Shown piece after piece: positions 44,855 through 51,918 of a DNA stretch of 64,000 bases. The DNA lies in assembly GCF_000314855.2 (NCBI RefSeq), contig NZ_KB233225.1:1-64000 (forward strand). Reading direction: 5' to 3'. This DNA comes from Providencia burhodogranariea DSM 19968 (lineage in GTDB: Bacteria; Pseudomonadota; Gammaproteobacteria; Enterobacterales; Enterobacteriaceae). Position numbers and translations under genes: made by a program. The notes under the pieces are model-generated. The model was not told the origin of the DNA and made no database searches. It was given only the letters and a program-made list of their open reading frames with translations. Position 1 is the stretch's first letter. The number at the start of each line of letters is the position of its first letter.

Positions 44855-45826
44855 TTATCGATAATGTTGAGAGCTAATTATATTCGTCGTTCGTTCTATC
44901 CCATTGATCACTAATGTTTGAGTTGTAATGGTATGCTCATTTTGAGAAATACCACGTAGTAAATCCCCTGAGGTGACGCCTGTTGCTGAAAAGAGAATTT
45001 GATCACTTTTAACTAATTCATCTAATTCATAACAATGGTTGATTTTTACATTCATTTCTTGGCAGCGCTGATACTCGCTTTGTGCAATTTTACGTCCGTT
45101 TTCACTATCACCTTTTGCTTGGCAGTAATCGATCAATTCAGCTTGCATATCACCATTCATTGCTTTTACAGCACAGGCAGTAATTACGCCTTCTGGTGCG
45201 CCACCAATGGTATACATCAGATCAAATTCATTATTTCTCTGACAAGTCAAAATACTTGCTGCTACATCACCATCTGCAAAAGCGAAGACTTTAACACCAA
45301 GGTGTAACGCTTCCTCGATGTCTTTTTTTAACCTAGGTTTATCTAAAGTGACCATTCTAAGGGAGGATAATGGTTTATTTAAAGCTTGAGCGATACGATT
45401 TAAGTTCTCCGACAAAGAAAGTTTGATATCAATGCAGCCTTTCGCTTGATGACAAACAACGAGTTTTTTCATGTACATATCAGGTGCATGAAAGAGTGTA
45501 TCTCGCGGAGCAAAGGCGATGACGGCCAAGGCATTACTTTGCCCCATCGCCGCCATTCGAGTTCCCTCTATCGGGTCAACGGCAATATCAATGGCTATTT
45601 CTTGACCATTTCCGACTTCTTCTCCAATGTACAGCATGGGAGCACAATCTATTTCACCTTCACCAATGACAATTTTACCTTGCATTGGTAATGTGTTTAA
45701 CTCCTCTCGCATCGCGCTTACGGCTAACCCATCAATAATGTTTTTATCGCCACAACCAACCTCAGGCCATGCAGCAAGAGCCGCCTTTTCTGTTACCCGG
45801 AAAATGGGCCAACTAAGATGTTGCAT
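44855..45826 (-). CDS. yggF: Class II fructose-1,6-bisphosphatase paralogue YggF
   Basis: A 323-residue GlpX-family bisphosphatase. The metal-binding motifs are KIVIGEGEIDCAPMLYIGEE (about 50-69) and DIAVDPIEGTRMAAMGQSNA (about 80-99). FDLMYTIGGAPEGVITACAV is also characteristic. E. coli YggF has fructose-1,6-bisphosphatase activity in vitro. In this cluster it would act on a bisphosphorylated sugar derived from the PTS substrate. It overlaps the yggP stop by one base (TAATG). Confidence 0.92.
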   Translation of the reverse strand: MQHLSWPIFRVTEKAALAAWPEVGCGDKNIIDGLAVSAMREELNTLPMQGKIVIGEGEIDCAPMLYIGEEVGNGQEIAIDIAVDPIEGTRMAAMGQSNALAVIAFAPRDTLFHAPDMYMKKLVVCHQAKGCIDIKLSLSENLNRIAQALNKPLSSLRMVTLDKPRLKKDIEEALHLGVKVFAFADGDVAASILTCQRNNEFDLMYTIGGAPEGVITACAVKAMNGDMQAELIDYCQAKGDSENGRKIAQSEYQRCQEMNVKINHCYELDELVKSDQILFSATGVTSGDLLRGISQNEHTITTQTLVINGIERTTNIISSQHYR

Positions 45827-47100
45827 TACACGCTTTCTCCAATATCAACACCAAAATGTTTTAGTAAGTAATGCTCTGCTTGTTCATTCCAAATTCCATG
45901 CGTTTCAGCAACAAGGTAAGCTAACTCTTTAAATAATGGGTCGGTTTTACCTTTTTCAGCAAAATCAGTAATCGCTGTTAATGGCATTGTGACACCGTTA
46001 TAAATAAGTTTTTTACCGCCTGGGATATTTGGTAGATTAAGTAAAGTTTCAGGTACGGCATCTAACCCACCAATATGAGTCACCATGAAGGAGGGTTGTA
46101 TTATTCCTGTTTCACTCAATTTAATAGCATCTTTCATATCTTGTGTTGAACCACCTGAAGTTCCTACTATATGGGTACTTCCGTAGTGAACGTTGTAGAA
46201 ATTAAAAGGTACTTTGAAGTTTTTATCGGTAGGACCTGCAAAAAAGTTAAGGCAACCATCTTCACCTAAAATATTATCTGCAAGTTCTATAACGGATGGA
46301 ACGGCAGCATAAACGAAAACATCATCAAAGCCTTCGTTATCTGTAATATGCATTAACTCTTGCTGCGGATTATCCAGTTTTGCGCTATTAATATAGTGCA
46401 GCTCAATTCCCTTACTCGCGGCTAGTTCTTTTGGGAGTAGTTTTTCTGCTTGAGCTAATCGTGTTTCATCAATATCCACAACCACGATTCGTTTGGGCTG
46501 AATACCACCATTGATAGCATAGTCAATAGCACCAATGCCCATAGGACCCGCACAAGCAAGTAGCGCAAGGTTTCCTTGTGGTTTAGTTCCCATTCGATGC
46601 TCATAAACATATGGCGTTGTATGATAATTGGCGTTATAAGCTCCGATGATGCAGCTCATCGGTTCAGCTAAAGAAGCCGCAGCAAAATACGAACCTTCAT
46701 AAGGTAAGACGCAATCTAAATTAATAGCGATTTCAGGAATGATCATATAAGTGGCATTCCCTCCGAAGTATTCATAGCTATAACCGGCTGAATAACCACT
46801 AGGTAGTCCCATAGCTGGTTGTAGTACGAAGCGTTGACCTTTGTGATATCTATTTTGTAAGTTCTTACCAACTTCGACGATGATTCCTGCGCATTCATGA
46901 CCTGCAATGATTGGGTGTTCTTCTAAATTGTCTGGGACACGTTTATGTTCACTTCCTAACATGGCTGCTTTCCAAGTTGAAAGACAGATGCTATCGGAAA
47001 TCACATTAACTAATAATTCATTATCCGTAATTTTAGGTAATTCAAATTCACGGATACGGATATCACCTTTACCATAGATAGCTGCAACTTTAGTTTTCAT
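45826..47100 (-). CDS. yggP: Zinc-binding alcohol/polyol dehydrogenase YggP
   Basis: A 424-residue medium-chain dehydrogenase. HPIIAGHECAGIIVEVGKNL (His-Glu zinc site region) is at about 62-80, and a Rossmann segment LLACAGPMGIGAIDYAI is near 185-201, with the acidic NAD-selecting region VVVDIDETRLAQAEKLL. Length and context match E. coli YggP. It probably oxidises a phosphorylated polyol imported by CmtAB. The neighbours are 24 bp upstream (cmtA) and a one-base overlap downstream (yggF). Confidence 0.9.
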   Translation of the reverse strand: MKTKVAAIYGKGDIRIREFELPKITDNELLVNVISDSICLSTWKAAMLGSEHKRVPDNLEEHPIIAGHECAGIIVEVGKNLQNRYHKGQRFVLQPAMGLPSGYSAGYSYEYFGGNATYMIIPEIAINLDCVLPYEGSYFAAASLAEPMSCIIGAYNANYHTTPYVYEHRMGTKPQGNLALLACAGPMGIGAIDYAINGGIQPKRIVVVDIDETRLAQAEKLLPKELAASKGIELHYINSAKLDNPQQELMHITDNEGFDDVFVYAAVPSVIELADNILGEDGCLNFFAGPTDKNFKVPFNFYNVHYGSTHIVGTSGGSTQDMKDAIKLSETGIIQPSFMVTHIGGLDAVPETLLNLPNIPGGKKLIYNGVTMPLTAITDFAEKGKTDPLFKELAYLVAETHGIWNEQAEHYLLKHFGVDIGESV

Positions 47101-47124
47101 TTTTATACTCTATTTTTTAAAAAA

Positions 47125-48507
47125 TTATTTGGAAGTTAATCGATTAAAAAGCTCATCAAGTGTTGGATCGCCTAGATAGTTTTTAATTAATATCAGAGGT
47201 TTATCCGTTACAAGCTTGACTCGACCTTCAAGATTGGCGTGAGTAATAATGATGTCAGCATCTGCAGGAACATTTTCGATAGAGTAGTGCTTAACATAAA
47301 TAGTCAATCCATTCTTCTCAAGTCGTTTGCGAAATGTGGTTGCCCCCATAGCGCTTGATCCCATACCTGCATCACAAACAAAAGCTATATTTTTGATGTC
47401 TGAAGATTTGAATGAACCAGCTTGCTTCATTGCTTTAGAGTTATTGGCTGATTTTGCAAATTGGTCATCTGTTTCTTCATCAACACTTTTACGTTCCATT
47501 TTTAAAATGAAGGCAGTAACAATAAATGAGACGAGAGCGCCGACGGTAACACCTGATATTGTGGCAAGGAAAGAGCCTTTAGGTGTTAACGCAAGGTATG
47601 CAAATATAGATCCAGGGCTTGGTCCTGCGACTAGCCCACCATCTAAGAGGTTAAAGACGTAGATACCTGACATTCCACCTGCAATCATGGCGATTAAGGT
47701 CAGTGGTTTCATTAATACATAAGGGAAATAAAGTTCATGGATTCCCCCTAAGAACTGAATAATCATGGCTCCCGGTGCAGATTTTTTACTCATTCCTTTA
47801 CCAAAAATGGCAAATGCAAGTAGTAGACCAAAGCCAGGGCCTGGGTTAGACGCCACCATAAAGAAGATGGATTTTCCATATTCGGAAGCTTGTTGCATAC
47901 CTAATGGATAGTAGACGCCTTGATCGATAGCATTATTTAAAAATAATATTTTGGCAGGTTCATTAATTACTGACAGTAGTGGCAAGTAGCCTGTTTTCAC
48001 TAATGCTTCGATACACTCTTTAACGAAGTTATTTGCAGCTAATACGGCAGGGCCAATAACCTCAAAAGCTAAGAGGCATAACAACATACCTGCGATACCA
48101 ATTGAGAAGTTATTAATCACCATTTCAAAGCCGGCAGGAATACGTTTTTCTAATGCCCTATCAATATGTTTGATAACCCAGCCACCGAGTGGTCCCATTA
48201 TCATTGCACCGATAAACATAGGAATGTCAGCACCGACAATGACACCGATCGTACCAATCCCACCCATTACTGCACCACGCTTACCACCAACGAGTAATCC
48301 ACCAGTGGAACCAATCATCAATGGCAATAAATATGTGATCATGGGTCCAACGAGTAGTGCAAATTTTTCGTTTGGTAACCAACCCGTAGGGATAAATAAT
48401 GCAGTAATAAAACCCCAAGCAATGAATGCCCCAATATTAGGGATCACCATTGCTGTTAAAAAACCACCGAATGCTTGAATATTGGCGCGTGTAGACTTGT
48501 TTTTCAT
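47125..48507 (-). CDS. cmtA: PTS mannitol-type EIICB component CmtA
   Basis: A 460-residue inner-membrane permease with fused IIB domain. The IIC part (about 1-340) has FGGFLTAMVIPNIGAFIAWGF at its N-terminus and GGIHELYFPYVLMKP, the conserved GIHE motif for sugar recognition. The IIB domain (about 370-460) starts IAFVCDAGMGSSAMGATTFR with its phospho-Cys. Length matches E. coli CmtA (462). Together with CmtB it takes up and phosphorylates a mannitol-like sugar alcohol of unknown identity. It lies 21 bp after cmtB. Confidence 0.92.
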   Translation of the reverse strand: MKNKSTRANIQAFGGFLTAMVIPNIGAFIAWGFITALFIPTGWLPNEKFALLVGPMITYLLPLMIGSTGGLLVGGKRGAVMGGIGTIGVIVGADIPMFIGAMIMGPLGGWVIKHIDRALEKRIPAGFEMVINNFSIGIAGMLLCLLAFEVIGPAVLAANNFVKECIEALVKTGYLPLLSVINEPAKILFLNNAIDQGVYYPLGMQQASEYGKSIFFMVASNPGPGFGLLLAFAIFGKGMSKKSAPGAMIIQFLGGIHELYFPYVLMKPLTLIAMIAGGMSGIYVFNLLDGGLVAGPSPGSIFAYLALTPKGSFLATISGVTVGALVSFIVTAFILKMERKSVDEETDDQFAKSANNSKAMKQAGSFKSSDIKNIAFVCDAGMGSSAMGATTFRKRLEKNGLTIYVKHYSIENVPADADIIITHANLEGRVKLVTDKPLILIKNYLGDPTLDELFNRLTSK

Positions 48508-48528
48508 AGTGGTAACCTGTCTTGTTTC

Positions 48529-48981
48529 TTACTGAAATTCAGAGCTCGTTAATATATCCACGAGTTGTTGTTCTGACTGGGCATCTAACAGTGCTTGTAA
48601 TGATTCTTCTTCACTGAGTAATTCACTTAAAATTTGAATAACGCCAATATGTGCATCAGGATCGATTGCTGCTAGTCCAATTAACAAACGTACAGGCTGG
48701 TGGTCATCACCAAAATGAACTTCGTCTTTGAGAAGAGTTAGTGTTAAACCTGTTTTTATTGCACCGAGTTCTGGCCGCGCATGTGGCATTGCAACATATG
48801 GGCAAAGAACATAATACGGGCCATTTATTTGTGTGGATTGTTTGATAGCGTCGACATATCCTTCGGTGACATAGTCGTTGTTGAGTAAAGCTTCCATAGA
48901 AAAATCTATTGCTTGCTGCCAGTCTTTGGCAGAAGATTTAATCGAAATCGCAGAATTAGGGAAAAAGTCAATTAATCGCAT
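48529..48981 (-). CDS. cmtB: PTS mannitol-type EIIA component CmtB
   Basis: A 150-residue soluble phosphocarrier. I start at 48981 (MRLIDFFPNS), which reproduces the E. coli CmtB N-terminus and length (147); the frame is open to 49059. The phosphorylated His lies in PYVAMPHARPELGAIKTG at about 60-77. It passes phosphate from HPr to the IIB domain of CmtA. It is the first gene of the minus-strand cmt/ygg operon, with a CRP-like site about 160 bp upstream. Confidence 0.9.
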   Translation of the reverse strand: MRLIDFFPNSAISIKSSAKDWQQAIDFSMEALLNNDYVTEGYVDAIKQSTQINGPYYVLCPYVAMPHARPELGAIKTGLTLTLLKDEVHFGDDHQPVRLLIGLAAIDPDAHIGVIQILSELLSEEESLQALLDAQSEQQLVDILTSSEFQ

Positions 48982-49495
48982 AAAGGGTATTCTCTTTGTT
49001 ATTTTCTGTAGGGAGTTGTGTGACGAAATTAAAATACGATTAAAAATTTTTTTAAGCAATGGAGTGATTTTTGTGAAAACAGAAAAGCACTACAATATAC
49101 TTAATTGATTCATAAGTTAAAATATTTTGTCAACTTAGTTATTGTGATGCAGTTAACATAAATTAAGTTGATAATTGATGATTATTTTTGACATTCATCA
49201 CGATAATTTTTACTGTAAATATTGTTTTTGTGATCTTTGTCTTTTCTTTGCTATCAGGCTATCAATCAACTTTAGGTAATTGTTGGTTAATTATTCACGT
49301 AAGGCGCACCGCTTAAATTTTATTGTTTTTCGTTTCTATCTCGATTTTTTAAAATAAAAGCAAGGTTATTTGATAGATATAAGCCTATCAATCGATGTTG
49401 GAATTATAGATGATTGATGTTGTTGTGAATCACTACGATTTACGGTGTTTACTTGATTGAAAATAGATAATTATCAGGAGAATAAGCGGTAACAG
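48982..49495. other. Control region upstream of cmtB
   Basis: About 510 bp without a gene between cmtB and tRNA-Leu (both minus). It holds a CRP-like sequence at 49143-49158 and otherwise AT-rich DNA. The promoter of cmtB must lie here, and the 3' end of the tRNA transcript. Confidence 0.55.
49143..49158. promoter_or_regulatory. Possible CRP site upstream of cmtB
   Basis: TGTGATGCAGTTAACA matches TGTGA-N6-TCACA perfectly in the left half and three of five bases in the right half. A CRP site is expected for a PTS operon, but this match alone is weak. Confidence 0.4.
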
Positions 49496-49581
49496 TGGTA
49501 CGAAAGGGGGGGCTTGAACACCCACGTCTGAAGGACACTAACACCTGAAGCTAACGCGTTTGCCAATTCCGCCACTCTCGC
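49496..49581 (-). tRNA. leuV: tRNA-Leu (anticodon CAG)
   Basis: The minus strand folds into an 86-nt class II tRNA. The acceptor GCGAGAG pairs with CTTTCGT (with G1-U72 and G5-U68 wobbles), the anticodon loop is TTCAGGT with CAG, a long variable arm TGTCCTTCAGACGT is present, the T-loop is TTCAAGC, and CCA is encoded. The T-stem GGGTG/CCCCC has one U-C mismatch and the variable stem is only about 3 bp. E. coli carries leuQPV (CAG) at the same place beside rsmC, so identity is firm. Here only one copy is present. The deviations could mean lowered function. Confidence 0.88.
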
Positions 49582-49696
49582 AATATAAGACTTTGTCTTA
49601 TATTGATAATACGCAGAAAAATTTAGGCTAATTTACTTAGCTAGCAATAATTTTTTATCAATAGATTCTTTATTGATGTAGAAACATGGATAAAAA

Positions 49697-49727
49697 AACG
49701 GCCAGCCTTAATTGGCTAGCCGTTTTT
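49697..49727. terminator. Bidirectional terminator next to rsmC
   Basis: AACGGC-C-AGCC (49697-49707) pairs with GGCT-A-GCCGTT (49714-49724), with one mismatch. It is preceded by A7 (49692-49698) and followed by T5. The rsmC stop lies 23 bp away on the minus strand, for which the A-run is the T-tract. Confidence 0.88.
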
Positions 49728-49748
49728 GTCACTACAATATAATGAAAA

Positions 49749-50762
49749 TTAGCGTTTAATCGCTTCGTAAACTTTAAATTTACCGGTTTTTGCTAACATC
49801 ACATGGCCGCCAAATGCTTTATCTAACATGTCTGGATAAGGCAAGAAGGCATTGGCAACAATACGGAAATGTCCGCCTTTTTTCAGGTATTTTGGTGCTT
49901 GTAAGATCATGTTCTCAACCGCACTGTAGCTGGTATTCAGCCCATCATGGAATGGCGGGTTGGAGATTATCCAATCAAATTTGTCATCAATATCAGAGTA
50001 AACATCGCTAGCAATCACTTTACCTTTCAGCTGGTTAGCTTCGAGTGTGGCAATCGATGAGGCGATTGCACTTGCACTCACATCACTTAGCGTTAATGTG
50101 ACATCTGCATTATTTTTACCGATGACTGCCGCAAGCACACCGTTACCACAAGCAACATCAAGGACATTTCCACTGATAGGGCCATTGAATGTAGAAAGTA
50201 GTAAGTTGCTGCCCATATCGATTTCATTATGACTAAATACGCCCGGTAATGCGTGGATCTGGACATTTTCTTCTTCGTAGCGACGCCACCAACGAGCAAT
50301 ATCAAAAGTCGTTGGTTGTTCTAATTCGCCATAATAGAGCCCACAGCGTCTTGCCGAGTCAATCTTTTGCAATGTGGAGATGCCTTCCATAATCGATTCG
50401 GCACTTTTTACACCGCTACGGTTTTCACCAACGACAAAAATTTGGCTACCCGCAGCAAGGTAAGTGCATAAATCATCTAACTGGAAACACGCTTCTTGCT
50501 TATTTTTAGGCCAAAAATAAATTAACGTATTGCAAGGACGAACGAAGTCCGCAGGCGCAGTGGCGGAAAATTGGACATTTTCTCCAATCAGTGCATGCAA
50601 ACTTTGCCAGCGATGGTATTGATTCGTTAGAACGCGTACACTTGCGGCGTCTAAAGTGGCGGCAAGTTCATCCTGAATGTCACCAGCCAAAATGACATGA
50701 CGATCCGTAAAATGCTCAAGATGGCGCTGGATAACTTCACTAGCTGGTGTCAATAATGACAT
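49749..50762 (-). CDS. rsmC: 16S rRNA (guanine1207-N2)-methyltransferase RsmC
   Basis: A 337-residue SAM-dependent methyltransferase of the 30S subunit. It has the duplicated layout of RsmC: a degenerate N-terminal domain and a C-terminal catalytic domain with the SAM motif NVLDVACGNGVLAAVIGK (about 198-215) and the catalytic NPPFHDG (about 266-272). Length is close to E. coli RsmC (343). It is divergent from holD, as in E. coli, and is followed by a bidirectional terminator. Confidence 0.95.
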   Translation of the reverse strand: MSLLTPASEVIQRHLEHFTDRHVILAGDIQDELAATLDAASVRVLTNQYHRWQSLHALIGENVQFSATAPADFVRPCNTLIYFWPKNKQEACFQLDDLCTYLAAGSQIFVVGENRSGVKSAESIMEGISTLQKIDSARRCGLYYGELEQPTTFDIARWWRRYEEENVQIHALPGVFSHNEIDMGSNLLLSTFNGPISGNVLDVACGNGVLAAVIGKNNADVTLTLSDVSASAIASSIATLEANQLKGKVIASDVYSDIDDKFDWIISNPPFHDGLNTSYSAVENMILQAPKYLKKGGHFRIVANAFLPYPDMLDKAFGGHVMLAKTGKFKVYEAIKR

Positions 50763-50780
50763 TATTTATCTATCTCCTAA

Positions 50781-50850
50781 AATACTCTTCGTATTCGAGC
50801 TGTTTCGTTGTGGGTCACATTAAGTGACAACTCGAATTTATTTGGCGTAT
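50781..50850. repeat. Short palindromic intergenic repeat (copy E)
   Basis: TTCGTATTCGAGCTG at the left and GACAACTCGAATTTATTTGG at the right form a palindrome of about 65 bp. It is like the copy at 13247 (shared ACTCGAA core) and occupies the space between the divergent rsmC and holD. Confidence 0.65.
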
Positions 50851-50945
50851 ACCTTACCAGAAAACAGAGAAATAGCATTGCATGTTGGCGCTATTAATCC
50901 CCTTTGATAAGATGTGGCTGTTAACAAGCGACTGGAATGAAACTA

Positions 50946-51356
50946 ATGGCACGACGTGACAGGCTTTTAAAGCAAATGGGTATCACTCAATGGGTAGTGA
51001 GAAACCCTGCCGTATTACGTGGCGAGCGTGGTGTTAGGATCCCAGACTCAACTAAGCTTATTATTATTACTGATGACAACTTGAATTTAAATAACCCGCT
51101 GCTAAAAGATATTTTTCTTGCGATGAAAATTTATCCGAGTGATGTTGTTTGTATTAACTCGACGCAGCTGGCTATGCTCCCAACACCAATAACAATAAAT
51201 TGTTGGGTTTTAGGTAGTCAATCCCACCTTGAAGGGTCAAAAATGACCTTTATTTCTCCTGCATTAGCTGAGCTGGCCGCCAGCAATAGCGCTAAACAGG
51301 CACTATGGAAGCAGATTTATCAATATGACGAAAATTTCAGCACTAAAGCAGTCTGA
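50946..51356 (+). CDS. holD: DNA polymerase III psi subunit HolD
   Basis: A 136-residue subunit of the polymerase III clamp loader that binds chi and tau/gamma and links to SSB. I start at 50946 (MARRDRLLKQMGITQWVVRN), which fits the E. coli N-terminus; the ATG at 50937 has its GGA adjacent to the start codon and is less likely. Conserved parts are GITQWVVRNPAVLRGE, LAMLPTPITINCWVLG and FISPALAELAASNSAKQALW. It overlaps rimI by 32 bp, as in E. coli. Confidence 0.9.
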   Translation: MARRDRLLKQMGITQWVVRNPAVLRGERGVRIPDSTKLIIITDDNLNLNNPLLKDIFLAMKIYPSDVVCINSTQLAMLPTPITINCWVLGSQSHLEGSKMTFISPALAELAASNSAKQALWKQIYQYDENFSTKAV

Positions 51357-51792
51357 TCTTGCTACTGCCTTCTTAATCGAGAAGTTAAGCCATGATTTTC
51401 CTTGGACTGAGCGAGTTTTTTATGGAAATCAAGGGGAAAGATATCATAACATTAAACTTTCTGTTAATAATCATATTGTTGGGTTTGCAATAACTCAATG
51501 TGTTCTTGATGAGGCAACGTTATTCAATATTGCAGTTCATCCTGATTTTCAGGGTAGAGGCTATGGGCGTCTTTTAATGGATCAGCTTATCAACGATCTG
51601 ATTGAGAAAGATATTTTGACGTTATGGCTTGAAGTCCGTGAATCTAATGCTGCCGCATTAGCCCTCTATGATAAATTGGGGTTTCATCAGGCGACAGTAC
51701 GCAAAGATTACTATCCTGCGAAGCAAGGGCGTGAAGATGCACTGGTTTTAGCATTAACGCTGTTTAAAGATGATATGTTTAAAGATAAGTAG
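51325..51792 (+). CDS. rimI: Ribosomal protein S18 N-acetyltransferase RimI
   Basis: A 155-residue GNAT acetyltransferase. The acetyl-CoA binding loop VHPDFQGRGYGRLLMDQL and the preceding LDEATLFNIAV are standard, and LWLEVRESNAAALALYDKLG completes the fold. It acetylates the N-terminal alanine of S18. Strongly similar to E. coli RimI (148), including the NQGERYHN segment. Its start lies within holD, so the pair is translationally coupled. The last residues form a repeated Phe-Lys-Asp (LFKDDMFKDK) tail that is absent from the E. coli protein. Confidence 0.94.
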   Translation: MTKISALKQSDLATAFLIEKLSHDFPWTERVFYGNQGERYHNIKLSVNNHIVGFAITQCVLDEATLFNIAVHPDFQGRGYGRLLMDQLINDLIEKDILTLWLEVRESNAAALALYDKLGFHQATVRKDYYPAKQGREDALVLALTLFKDDMFKDK

Positions 51793-51863
51793 GGTAGAAA
51801 TAAGCTAATATTTTTAGGTGCCCCTTTCTGATAGAAGAATCTATGCTAATTTTCTATGCATCC

Positions 51864-51899
51864 AACAAGTCAAGTTGCCTATTGGCAACTTGACTTGTT
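51864..51899. terminator. Long perfect hairpin between rimI and the autotransporter
   Basis: AACAAGTCAAGTTGCC (51864-51879) and GGCAACTTGACTTGTT (51884-51899) form a perfect 16-bp stem with a TATT loop. No T-tract follows on either strand. It lies between two convergent genes and probably stops transcription both ways or protects transcript ends. Confidence 0.75.
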
Positions 51900-51918
51900 C
51901 TGGGAATAGCGGATTAAC

